The notes under the pieces were generated by a model, which was given only the letters and a program-made list of their open reading frames with translations, searched no databases and was not told where the DNA came from. A stretch of 64,000 nucleotides of DNA from Lingula anatina (Eukaryota > Brachiopoda > Lingulata > Lingulida > Lingulidae): positions 165,625-229,624 of the forward strand of contig NW_019775725.1 in assembly GCF_001039355.2 (NCBI RefSeq), in the 5' to 3' direction. The translations under genes and the position numbers were made by a program. Positions 1 through 21,846 of this stretch are shown piece after piece. How positions within the stretch are numbered: the stretch's first letter is position 1; each line of letters begins with the position of its first letter.

Positions 1-9450
<9,450 letters not shown>

Positions 9451-9458
9451 TTTTTAAT

Positions 9459-10750
9459 ACTGAAATAAAACAGACAAGCATGTAGATAATGAGTACAAAG
9501 TTTATCAGATGAAAATGGTACAGATAAGGTGATATTTAGGTTTCATGACACTAATAATCATATTCATTCACTCAATTCAACATCACTTAATAGATTATTG
9601 TTTGACTTAAATTAATAGAGTTAACCACATGCATTAATGTTTTTATCAAAATTATCATGGCAATCCAATCAGAAATTGATATTGAACATACTGGTAGATA
9701 AATATGACTGTAACAGTTTTTCCCTTTCGTTTTTCAGAAGGCTCAAACCCTCACTAAATTTTTGGATAGATTAGTGTGTGTATGTCCATGTGCGAGCAGA
9801 TCAGATGTTTGGAATTAAAGCATCTAAATCTTTTTTAAAACTTGATCGATAGGTGAGCTAATATCTAAATCTTTTTTTTTTTTTTGCACACTTGCATATT
9901 CTGCTTCCAGTCTATTTTTCTATCATCAAATATGTCGTGGCCTCTTAAGGCCCTATCTGTGACAAAAACTTTCAGTTTTATTAAGTGTGGTCAGCTGAAG
10001 GTAAGCACAGCATTGGCAGGTCCTTACAACAGAATGTTCCTCTTCCCAACCTTACTGTACCATAAAAGCAAACTCAAATAATATAGAGGGGAATGCAACA
10101 GACTAACCATTCAGAGTAACATGAAAAGTCTGGTGCCTGTTGAAATATATTTTAAGAAGCAATGAGGTGAAACACTAAGAATTGTACAGCGTAGCCTTAG
10201 GTTTATCTGCATCAAAATATGGCAAGCGTTGTGTGTATAAGGTCTAATGTAGATTACTAAAAACAAGCTATGTACACCATTTCCTAAGGTTGAAACTTCG
10301 ATGAAATTACATAAATATTGAGGAGTGTTTCACACAAACTTTCATTTAAATAACGGATGTGCATTCCACTTCATTCATCATTCTGCCTGACAAATCTTTA
10401 TCATCACAGCAGTAACAAGGTAGAGAAGCAATGGGTTCTCCTGCCACTGACATAATTTTTTCTCTGTAAAGAGCCGCAGGGTCTGCAGGATATGTACACA
10501 CACGGCCGGGGGGTCTTAAACCATATTTCCGGGTCACATGATAGATATCTACGTGCGTCGCTGCTTAAACCGGTGTGATCCGTTAACGCATTGACGTCCA
10601 TTAAACAGGATCATTTCCCCAGCTGGTAATCACATACCTAGTTGCTAGCGCAAGAAGAATCCAACAACCTTTCTGTTTTCTATGTTAAAAGTCACAGTTT
10701 CTTCTTAACGACGAGTTTCGCCGCTACGGTCGCTTCCATCTTGGATGGAC
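9459..10750 (-). other. DNAJC13 5' leader: non-coding exon 1 and first intron
   Basis: A good minus-strand donor (AG|GTATGTG, exon end 10638) faces the acceptor that precedes the DNAJC13 start codon (exon resumes at 9459). This suggests a non-coding first exon from about 10.74 kb to 10638 and a 1.2-kb intron. No coding sequence was recognised in 9460-10636. The transcription start is not visible from sequence, so the outer limit is an estimate. Confidence 0.5.
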
Positions 10751-10890
10751 TACATACGCATGCGTTATCAACTTCCTCCCATATCTCGCCAAGTCTCGCG
10801 CACTTGTCACCAAGAGCAACAACACGCTTAAATGAAGAGAACACGAGAGACACTTCGCCTCGTAGGACAATATATTCAACAGGTAATATT
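10640..10890. promoter_or_regulatory. Shared divergent promoter, DNAJC13 (minus) and LRR/death gene (plus)
   Basis: The two genes start back to back here. The stretch has more CG dinucleotides than its surroundings. It contains ACGCATGCGT (10756-10765), close to the NRF-1 palindrome, and a minus-strand AAGATGG core near 10733-10740 resembling a YY1 site of TATA-less housekeeping promoters. A plus-strand donor follows (CAACAG|GTAATA, about 10880). Transcription starts are inferred from gene orientation. Confidence 0.45.
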
Positions 10891-12090
10891 TTAAGAAATT
10901 GTTGACAACGTGCAGTTTAACGAAAAATGGGTAACTCTTCACATCGAATGTGACATTATCAAATACTTTGGCAAGCATTTCTTCTAAGTTCATTTTTAAT
11001 GCACCTCACTTGACGCCGTGTCTAATTTAATCGCACTGATTTATCTCACGCTCAGTTTCATGTTATTGTTTTTACTGAACAGTATCAGGCGAACTCAAGC
11101 GTTTGTCGAGGTTAGAAACGTTGATAATACTGTGTTATAATTGGGCTTTTCGTTTCCTTTTGGTCAGAAATTTGTATCATATAATATTTTAATGCCCGTA
11201 AATAGTTTGTGTAGCCACTCTTTATCAAAATGCGCTTATTGCCGATGTGTAAAGGACGCAAGATAATAGATAAATAGATATGCAAATACGTATGGCTTTC
11301 AGTGAATAATGTTATTAAGTGGTGTATTTCAATATACTGTACTCATAAACAAAATGTAGAGATTTTGAAATCTTGTTGATCTTCAGTGCTGGCATATCAA
11401 CCTGAGTTAGCTACAAGTTGACTGTTAAAACATTTTCTTTACTTCAGTATGGGTAACATATGTGCTTGACATTTACAGACTTTTCATTTTGCATAATGCA
11501 AAACAAGCACCTTTTTGGTTCTAAGTGAAGTATTGTGGTTATTTCAACTTCAGACCCACTTTATATTTGCTCTAACTGAATGCCACACGATCAAATTCCG
11601 TTTAATTATTTGCTTAATAAACATTAATCTTAGGGTTCAGGTATTGAAGTAAATACCTGTGCTCAGACATTTTTACCTTATTAAAAGGAGCCAACTGTCG
11701 AAATGAAATTTATTTCAAATGGCACTTGTCTCGAGAATGGAAATTGTATTTCATTAAGTGGGATATTTTTATAACCACTTTAGATACAATAATTTAATAA
11801 ATCAGATAAACTCATTTGTTTATGCAGTAATAAACCTCAAGGTCTCGTGCAGCTGAATACTTATCTGAGCTACTTAAACTCTCAAACTTAGTGTATTTTC
11901 TCTTTATATTTTTAGTACAGCTCTGTTGAAAGTTTGTTTTTCTTTTTGCATTTTTTTTCTTTTTTTTTTTTTTGCTTTTCTATTCCCCCATAGCTAATAA
12001 GATTTGTCATCTAATTCCAGGACCCCATTCTCAACGAAGTCCTGATGTAGAAACAAAATCAAGGAGCCAACAGCAGCACCAGTTATAGAT
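10881..12090 (+). other. First intron and 5' leader of the LRR/death gene
   Basis: A donor at about 10881 and a long pyrimidine tract ending in TAG at 11993 bound a 1.1-kb intron. The leader then runs 11994-12090. Nothing else was recognised in the stretch. Confidence 0.5.
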
Positions 12091-14614
12091 ATGCCTGCAG
12101 AGATTTTGTCCTCCATGGCGACCTCTAGTCCAACCCAGCTGATTACCTCTGATGATGGCAAACAGTGTATAGATGCACAGTCCAAGGGCTTGACAGCAAT
12201 CCCTATAGATGTGTTCAATGCATCACATATCCAGTGCCTTTTCCTCAGTGACAATGCTCTTACACAGATCCCAGCTGCTATAGCTAGTCTGGTCAACTTG
12301 GAGATCCTGGCTCTGAACCAGAATGCACTGAGTTCCTTAAGCCCATACTTGTTTGGTTTGCCGAAATTGCAGGTTTTAGACGTGAGCGAAAATGAGCTAG
12401 TTGAGATACCTAGAGATATTGCTGGGTTGAAGTGTCTGAGGCAGTTTTATGCAAATCGAAATCAAATTTGTGATATTCCACCAGAAATTGGGGGCCTTGA
12501 AAAGCTAGAATTTTTAGGCTTAAATGAGAATGGAATCAGAGACATTCCTGATGAGATATCCAAACTTAGTAATTTAAAGATACTTGGATTAGAACAGAAC
12601 AGAATAGAGTTCCTGAATCCCAAAGTTTGTGAAATTGAGGGTCTTCTGAAATTGGGTTTATGCGGAAATCACATGACAAATTTCCCAAGAGAAATTGAAA
12701 ATTTGATTTGTTTACAGGGTTTGTATTTAGATGATAATGATTTTGAATTTATACCCATTCAGGTATACAGTTTTGAGAATTTGATCGAGTTAACCATGTC
12801 TGACAACAAAATTACTGAAGTTCAATCTGATATTGGAAAATTGTCTCGACTGAGGATTCTTTTGCTAAACAACAACCAAATCAAAACTCTCCCCCAGGAG
12901 ATGTTTTTTCTTGAAAATTTAGACACCCTGTCCCTTGAAGGCAATCAGATCTCATGCCTCCCTGCAAGCATAGCAGAATTGTACAATTTAAAAGAGCTTC
13001 ATCTGAGTCACAATGACATCTCAGTGATTCCTGATGAATTGTGCATGTGTTCAGAGCTGGATACCCTCACTGTTGATCACAACAAGATCTCGGAGCTCCC
13101 GCTAGAGATGGCCAACCTCAAAAAGCTCAATACTTTGTCTATGAATGACAACAAGTTTGAAAGAATCCCCAGGGCTATTGGTGCTGTCAGAGGGTTAGAA
13201 GTCCTAAGTCTTAGTGGAAACAAGCTGGTTGATCTCCCAGAAGAATTTAGCCAGTTGGAGAAGATTCGTCATTTGGACTTGAGTAGAAATGGAATGGCAG
13301 AGTTCCCATTGCCACTGACTAAGTTGTCACAGTTAGAATATCTAGACTTGCAGGAGAATGAGATCTCTTGCTTGCCAGATGAGTTTGGACAGCTTGTAAA
13401 CTTAAAAGAGTTCAAAATCAATAAGAATAAACTAGACAATTTCCCAGAAGTGATGTGTGCCTTGGCCAACCTGGAGGTGCTCAACATGGCTGACAATGTG
13501 ATCATTGATGCACCAGAAGAAGTAGCAAACATGACAGGGTTGCGATACCTAGATTTGTCCAACAACAAGTTTGATATGTTTCCTACACATGTTTGTGCCA
13601 TCCCCAATTTGGATCTTTTGAATTTTGACCAGGAGAATGGCTCAAAAGTTGGATGGCTTCCAGAAGAGCTTGGCCAGTCCAGCATTTGCCATCTTTATGT
13701 GCAAAACAACGAAATTGGTGGCCTTCCTCAAAGCATTGCCAGCATGAAGAACCTCCAGACCTTGGTGGCCCATCACAACAATATCATGTCCATCCCAGAC
13801 TCCATGTGTGAGATGAGACTACAAGTGCTACAACTGGACGACAATCAACTCTCGACACTGCCAGCAGACTTTGATCATATGACTGGCCTAAATGACCTAC
13901 GCTTACAGAACAACCCCCTGAAGACTCCCCCCATGGACATCTGTGTTAGTGGGGTACTGCAGCCTATTGGAAGGTTCCTCAGAAAACACCTGGAAAGAGA
14001 GGGTAAGAGGTGACCTGTATGGTTAATGACAATTATGGTTTTTAATTTAGGGGGTCCTTTAGTATTAAGTACTCATTTTGCATGCATTTAAGTGTTTAGT
14101 GCAGTTTCAATTATTATACTATAAAAATTGTGAGTTCTCAGGATTTGTATTGTATTTCATTGATTTTTTTTTAAATAAAGAATGACAAAACCATACATTT
14201 TCAGAAACCAAATAAAGGAGCAAATATGTTTCTTTCTCCATTTCAAGTATTTTAAGACATAAATGAGCAAATACAAAGTTTAACCTGGAAAAAAAATAAT
14301 TGTTAATTTTTTTTCCAGAACTGCTGCTGCAGAAGATGATTGACCACATTGTCAACACAATAGACAAGCAAGAGCTACGCCAACTATGGAGAAAGTTCCG
14401 CTTTGAAGCTGAAGTGATTCAAGAACTGGAGCAGCAATACAAGGGCAAGGATAAGTTGAAGGAACGCATTCTTGCATCGATGAAATATTGGAAAGAGCAT
14501 AATGCCGAGGCGAGTTGCGACCTCCTGATACACATAGTGCGGGTGTTGGGGATGGAGACACTGCATAGTAAATTAAAGGCTATGAAGATCTACTCCCAGG
14601 CATTAAGATTATAA
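12091..14614 (+). CDS. Leucine-rich repeat protein with C-terminal death-fold domain (LRRD1-like)
   Basis: Two coding exons, 12091-14002 and 14319-14614, join in frame (split Glu codon) to give 735 residues. The first exon encodes about two dozen tandem 23-residue LRRs of the intracellular SHOC2/Ras-group type (LxxLxLxxNxIxxLPxxI), starting near residue 30 without a signal peptide. The second encodes a ~97-residue helical domain (WRKFRFEAEVIQELEQQY ... LLIHIVRVLGMETLHSKL) with the hydrophobic spacing of a death domain. LRR plus death is the architecture of vertebrate LRRD1 and PIDD-type scaffolds, so a cytosolic adaptor role is likely; the partner is unknown. The downstream ATG at 12115 has the better Kozak context (CTCCATGG) and could be the true start. 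A 5'UTR acceptor lies at 11992-11993. LRR assignment is certain; the death fold and orthology are inferred. Confidence 0.88.
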
Positions 14615-15080
14615 AATGAGAAATGTGATTTAGTAGAGAAGGAAAAAAGCAGCTGAATTGTTTATCCATACCATAATAAAGCAAAGTAAATGCTATGAAG
14701 ATCTGTTTCCAAGCAATAAGGTTGTGAAATTTCAGAGTTGCCAACTCTTTTCACACATTTCAGACATTTTGTCAATTGATTAAGGTTGCCTGCAAGTGTT
14801 AACTATGTTGTTAATTACACAATGAATGATAGATTAACACAAGTTGATTTCTGTGATGGTATAGATCCTAAAAGTGAAAAGTGTGCTTCCACATGTTGAA
14901 GAAAGTTAAAGTGAATTGTAATGCACACTGAATTTAAAGCGATGACAATCTACTCATTTTATTTTTGAGGTTGTGAATTTTAATTCTTGACAGACTGAAA
15001 TAAATATACTTCTGTTATTTAAAATCTGTGAAGTTCTACTTGGTTTCAAGGTTGTGAATTCTTGGCAAATTAAGTGTCTT
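14575..15080 (+). repeat. Imperfect repeats of the final coding segment in the 3'UTR of the LRR/death gene
   Basis: The last ~50 bp of the coding exon (GCTATGAAGATCTACTCCCA followed by GGCATTAAGATTATAAAAT, 14579-14618) recur as GCTATGAAGATCTGTTTCCA near 14691-14730. Weaker copies centre on AATCTACTC ... GAGGTTGTGAATTTT (about 14932-14990) and GAAGTTCTACTTGGTTTCAAG (about 15020-15065). Candidate AATAAA signals lie at 14675-14680 and 14999-15004. Confidence 0.6.
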
Positions 15081-18000
15081 GTTTTTCCATGAGCTACATT
15101 ATAATGCACATAATGTATGTATTTATTTGTTATTTATTTAGATCATTTTTTATCGCAGGTGTATAACACCCATTATTTCATATATATTTCACTACATGTA
15201 GTTTTTTTAATAGTTGTATTGCTGTAATGATTTATACAGCAACAGTCTTCAACGAAGTCTTCAGAGGGCACTCTGTCATTATAGTATTGTGTATTTTTAG
15301 TCATATATCTATATGTTTATCTTAAGACATATAGGTGTCTAGTCTGTTTTAGAAGCTCACAGTAGTGTTGGGACATCTATTTTTATACCTGACATTTCAT
15401 ACTGAAAAGATCTGGAGTACTTGTTAAAAACGAGGGCATTTCCACTAAATATGGCAAAGTTCATGTGATCAGGCACATATGCTGCTTTACTCACAGGGTA
15501 AAGAAGATACTACCAATGAAATTGGTTCAACAAATATACAGAAATATGTCATAATTTATGGAAATAGGGGGTGATGTTCATGCATATCATGACTTTATGC
15601 ACTGAGTTGTATTTGTTCATTGCATTCATAATTTATGTGCCATCAAATGTCCTGAAACATGTAAAAGTAAAAAGTTGCAATAGAAATTGTAATAATAGAT
15701 ATAACAGGAGAGGGAGTGTGCATGTATTTGTGCGTCCTAGAGCATCTGCATGCATGTATGCGCATTTGTGTGTGTGTGTATGCAAATGGATGTAAACTGG
15801 ATTAGTCCTTAGCAGTTCTAACAAATTGTCTACGCATTTATTGGTATGAAGTTAAATATAAATGTATGGTATTTTTGTACTCTAAATTAATTGTTTTCAC
15901 ATAAATATACATTTATTGCACAAATAAATAATAAAAAGGTCAATTTTTTTTTTTCCTTAACAGTGAAGAATGAAATTTCCCCGGTGCCTATAAACTGCAT
16001 GATTTTACAATCGAGAGTTATTTCATTTGGAAATTGGAAATTTTGTGTAAGACATTGAATTCTCGCATATATTTAGTCCTCTCCCAACATTTCAGAAACA
16101 TTCACCTAAGTCCACTCACTAACAGGCAGACGGGACAGAGAAAGAAAAAAAAAGATATCCTTCTTTGCGATAAACAGGGAAAGGAGTGGTTCCATATTTT
16201 TTCAACGCTCACTATGACGCTGTTCGGGTCGGCCTGCGAACCCGGTTCTTTAAATACAGATTGACGTTTCGGTTCTTTGAATTCAGTGAATCAAAACATT
16301 GTTTTCAAATCAGAAAAATCGAAAAAACTGACTACAAAGACAGTGGTTTATCTAGGGTATAAATGGCACATGTACGTGTCCTTGACTCCGTTTGAAGATA
16401 ACGCGATTGAGATGTTTCTCGCCTTCTAGCGCAATAAGTACACTGTATATACACTGTTCCAATAAGAAAAAACTACCTAAACCCGTTCAGTTCTTGCTAT
16501 AGTAACCTTTTCTCACTTAGATTGCAGTTTTATTTTAATTTTTTTCTTTCATTTTCTTTCACTTGAGAGAGATCCAGACCCTTTTAATTACAAATATTTT
16601 ACGTCAAAATTTTGATACATATATATACATATCAGAATTGAATACAGCCAATTATGAGAAACGAAACATACAGGCTCCAAGTTCATAACGGCACTAAATG
16701 TATTCTTAATGTGTAAATCTCTCACGCCAGAAATTTGCGAAGGTGTGTTGTCATGCTGTGCCACTGTGGCTACCTAAGACTACTGACAAAGAATTTGCTT
16801 AAAACGCTTCCCTCAGGCAAATACTGAAGCAGAGTTTGGCTGAAAGACAGGGTCTATTTAACAAACTTTCGAGGGTTTCAGTTAAAAACAAAGATTCTAT
16901 CAACAAATCCAGTCAATGACCTTTGAAAATGTCACGTTATTCCTCAACTCTAGGTCAAGCACATTTGATTAATTGCACATTTGATTAATTTGAAATATTT
17001 TATTTACGCGTTGCTGCCAAGTAGCCTAAAGAGTGGCCATGGAAATACGCGCCGTAAAGCAGTATAGGCCTAGTGTACTGGTAAAAGTAAATAGTTTTTC
17101 TGGTGTAAAATGCAGTTCAATTATCTTTGCTATTCAAATATCTACGTACGTATTTTATCAAAAACATATTTTAAGGATCAGATAATAAAAAAGTAAACAA
17201 TGAAAAACAATCTAAAAACAGAATCAGTGAAAATCTTATTTTTGGATGACTTTTCATTAAAACGCCTTTTTGCATGAAAAAGGACTCTCATTTGGCGGTT
17301 ACCTGTAAGAGCCATGAGGGATTCAAGTTCATTTTACTGAATCCTCAGCGCAGAGCAGCAAGCAATATACATAAATGTGCTTTCAGGAAAGAGGGTAAAT
17401 TTTCTCTGTGGATGTAGGAGGCATGTATTAGCATGTGGGTCCATGAACGTATCTGTCTATAGGCCTATGTAAGCCAGATAAAAGTATTGCAACGTCTTTG
17501 ACTCTTTCCTGAATTGGTCAAAAGTTATGGGAAATTGCGCAATTTTTATAACATTTTATCATCGGTTCAAATTAATCCCCGGTAGGCCCTACTCCGAATT
17601 TTCTTCTAGATCTCTCCCTTAAAGTTCATAATCTGACATCAAAAGATTTATCAGCGAGGAATTTTGATAGTTAAAGTCCAATAGGCCCAATCTGAAAATT
17701 TTTAACATCAGCAGTTGGGTTTCGTTATTTCAAAAGTTTTTTTGGGAGCTGGCTTGGTTAATAGGTTTGGGAGCCCTCCCTTCCACCGTTTTTTGAGTAC
17801 CGTGCTGCTAAATGGTAACCCCGGGCCCCTTTAAAACTGTTTCCTTTACGAACCCAGATAGATATGCGGTTAATAGTTATAGAAACATTGCGTCTTCTGA
17901 ATGGTAGGCTTATCATTTAATTAGGCCTAGTATCCAGTTACAATATACCTGTATATTCTTCAGTTTCACCTAAATATCGTTATTTTTTCATTTTATTAAA

Positions 18001-18391
18001 TTTAATTAATTAATTAATTAATTAATTATTATTATTATTATTATTATTAATGTTTTTTGAACGGTCGAGATAACAGTGTGGCGACGTGTAGGCTATTTTA
18101 TTTTATTTTTCTAAATAGGGGGTTTTTAACATAATTACCTAAAATTTGCTGAATGTTCAGAGTCAATAAGTGCTACATTTGTCAAGATGGAATAGAAAGA
18201 TCTTAGAGATCTAGATGTCGTATGTCAACGGTATGAAGTTTAACTAGGAAGGGGGCGCATCTAGCGATCGAGGCAGACGAAGCGCTAGAAAGAAACACGG
18301 AAGCATAATTCTGTGCGCATGCGCATATGGGCAATTCCTGTCCCAGTTCACTCTTTCATTTACCTCTGTGATAAGTTTACAGTTCAACAAG
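14615..18391. other. 3'UTR plus intergenic region, no gene recognised
   Basis: The 3'UTR of the LRR/death gene probably ends at one of several AATAAA sites before 15.95 kb. The remainder up to the annexin start holds short open frames without recognisable domains, a (TTAA)n/(ATT)n stretch at about 18000-18050, and no visible RNA gene. Confidence 0.5.
18300..18391 (+). promoter_or_regulatory. Upstream annexin promoter with NRF-1 palindrome
   Basis: TGCGCATGCGCA at 18314-18325 matches the NRF-1 consensus exactly and lies about 70 bp before the long-form ATG. No TATA box is seen, so this resembles a broad, housekeeping-type promoter. The site match is direct; factor binding is inferred. Confidence 0.55.
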
Positions 18392-18692
18392 ATGAGTTAC
18401 CCTTACGGTGGAGGGTACGGAGGCGGTTACCCTGGGGCAGGGGGTTACCCTCAGCAACAACCAATGCCAGTAAGTGGATTTTGATATCACAGACAACCTG
18501 ACAGGCTGGAAAGACCAAATAATACGAGCATTTTTTTATTTATCTTGAAGTTGAAATCAGTGTTAACTAGTTGTTCACCAGTTATTGAGCAATCCTGATC
18601 GGTCTATAAATAATACACTAAATCCCAAAGTGACTCAGTGTCAGGGGGTTATGAAGTTATGGAGGCATTTTAACGCCGCCCCACTCTGACTG

Positions 18693-18730
<38 letters not shown>

Positions 18731-19950
18731 GGCTACAGCTGGTACATGTACTACTGTAGCAACAGTGTGTAGTATGATGTATTTTACATTTAATAATTGA
18801 TACATCTGTGGTGTGTAGCCCTCTGTTTATCTGTAGTATACTAAATAACTTGTTCTGCGCTATTTTTGGATGATTTACCTTATGACCTGATACTAATGGT
18901 GCCCAGATCTGCATAAACAATTGCTCATATTTATAAATGCCTACAGATACAGTACAGTAGCATATCCTGTAGATCTACCCATGTAAATCATCACCAAAAT
19001 TTACATGTTTGATGAGAAGAAATCTGCAACCACCCATTAATCATCTCAGCCATATGGTCATGCTTTACATCACTGGCAGTAAGAAGATGAAAGTGTATTT
19101 AGTTTTTCACTTCACTAAAATAGTCCCAGGTATCTTGATTTACCTCCCACTCAAACAAACATGTTTTTTTCTGAGGTTGTTTTCTTGCTGCTTACCAAAC
19201 TAAAATTCTGAATTTTTTTGTTACTTACACGGCTGGTAGCAATTTACCACACTAGTACTGTTGTGTAGTATAGAAAATACAAGTATAGTATACCAGTAGA
19301 GGCCCATATGTACTTATCATAGTACGGAGATATAGGTACTTATCATCCCAGACCTTAGTACCAATCATATTGATTGTTATCTTGGATTATTTGGAGAAAA
19401 TAGTCTGAAATAGCATATTTTTATTTCAGTTGTGAGATGGATAGTACAAAAATTAAGGGTATCTTATGAAAAAAATATGATATATGAAAGCTGTGTCAGT
19501 CACCAAAATTATTGATTACATTATATATATATATATTTATATATATATATATATACTTCAATAATGTAATCAATAAATTTGGTGACTGACACAGCTTTCA
19601 TATATCATATTTTTTGCTTACTATTAAACCAATACCATTCTAGGGTATGCCTACACCAGGAGGTCCCCCATACCCTGGGGGTGCCCCCTATCCAGGTGGG
19701 GGCGGGGCCCCTTACCCCTCTGGGGGGCCAAATCTCCCCTATGGAGTGCAGCCACCAGGGGGCATGCCAGGACAGCTGGGATTTGGTGTAAGTATTGCCA
19801 TATAGAACCACTTCATGTGTGTACTGGGAAATGATACGCACTAGTTAAATTAGGCTTACCTTTACTAGTGAGTTTAAGTTGGACTTAAGTTTAAAATGAA
19901 AATTTTCTCTTCCTCCACTTTCTTATTCTTTAAATTCAGCTTCTTGGCCC

Positions 19951-20000
<50 letters not shown>

Positions 20001-21764
20001 CTCTAGGGAGTGGAGTCAGCTGTGAGAAGTGGACCTGGTGGACCAGGGATGCCACAGCCAGGGATGCCACAACCAGGGATGCCCCAGGTAACATCTAACG
20101 CAATCACATGTTGGTGCACCTAACACACTGTCACAACAAATGCAATTTCACATTCACTATACACTAGGTATAATTTCACACCCTTTTGTAATGTTGAAAA
20201 CAACGGTATCCCGTAGCTTGAGTCCACTATAGATAAAAATGCAATGCCCATGCAAAAAATATTATTTTAACAGAGACACAAACTCGATGTCACCTGTTAT
20301 ATATGTAAAGTGTTATTTATGTTTTCTTACTTTTCAGTATGGGATGGGTACAGGCTATAACAGTGGTCCCCCGCCAGGACCAGCATCATACAACCCTCCT
20401 CCTGTGGCCTACCCTGCCCCTGCTGCCCCTGGGGGATACCCCACTGTTACAGCCCCTATGGGAGGGGCAGGAGGATATCCTACTGCAGCCTCAGGGGGAG
20501 GTTATGGTGCCCCAGGGGGATATGGGGCACCCCCTGCAGCACAGGGGTATCCCACAGCCTCAGCACCTGGGGGTTACGGGGCACCATCAGCCCCCTCGGC
20601 TCCAACCCAGTCCCCGGCCTATCACACACCCAAACCCCAGGCTGGCTATGGGGGGTATTCACAGCCCACTGGAGCCTATGCATATAGTGTCAAGGTAAAG
20701 TGATGCATGCTAGTTTCTCTTGAATTGACCCAAAGTATGTGTTGATATAGAATGGGATAAAGATAGGGAAAACTGTAATGCAGTTACACATATGGTTTCA
20801 TTTATTGACAGCCTAGACATACTGGGGGTACTAGTAAGCTGATACATGGAAGATGCTGAGTGATGGATTAATTGATTACTTGATTGATATGATCAGTTAA
20901 CTGATTGATTGAGTGATGTAGTACATGCAGCAACTGGCTAACAGGTACAGCACTTGTGATCTCCTATCTTTTATTGCAATGAAAATAAAGAAGCGAGATA
21001 ATCTGTCAGTTTTAACCTACATTGCCTTCATATTGTAGATTATAGTGTTTAGATAAAAGCTGCATATTACATTCACCACGCATGCTGCACATCCTTATAA
21101 GTGCTGTTGGATTTCTAATTTACCTAAGTCATGTTTCCAGTCAAGTGGGACTGACCTGACTTAGCCCAGGCCATCAGGGACATGTTTCACTAAACAGCTT
21201 AGGTCCGAAAAATTGATCCAAGGGCTCATTCCTAATGAAACTATTGTTCTGCTTATCGATCCAACTCTGCAGGGACCTGCTGAGATACATAGCTCATTAT
21301 GAACGAAGTAGACTTGAATGGAAACACCACACAGGAAAAATTGACATTGATAGTTTTTAATTGTGATGAATTGTGCTGGCGTGAATAAACTTATGATGAT
21401 AGATAGAAGTGTCAGTAACAGAGGATTTTTTATGTTTTATGGAATCGAATACCATTTGGTTGTTACTTAGTTACTTGTTTCATTTCCCTCATGGGAGGTT
21501 TAGAGATAAAAAAGGCATTTAAAAAAGAAATGTGTTATTTGCTTACACACAAAAATAATATCTGCTGTTACATTAGGATCAGCTGCTGTAATTTGCTGTA
21601 ATGTGAAATATTGATTTGGTATGTCTTGTGGGAAATTTGTCAAAAAGATTTAAAAAAAAGGACAATCAATGATCATTTTAAGTAATACCAATATCAGTTG
21701 ACAACGTTTAATATTACAAGATAAATTCAAATTCAATGATATCATTTTTGATATGCAGATCCCC

Positions 21765-21846
<82 letters not shown>

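Noticed and set aside
9884-10081. 65-codon plus-strand frame in the DNAJC13 leader intron
   Set aside because: No domain, no splice context and AT-rich composition; chance frame.
15571-16264. Short frames in the 14.6-18.3 kb spacer
   Set aside because: Low-complexity or unrecognisable peptides, no splice partners or conserved motifs.
20339-20698. Alternative frames across annexin exon 4
   Set aside because: Shadows of the GYP-rich exon in other frames; GC-rich repetitive coding sequence leaves them open.
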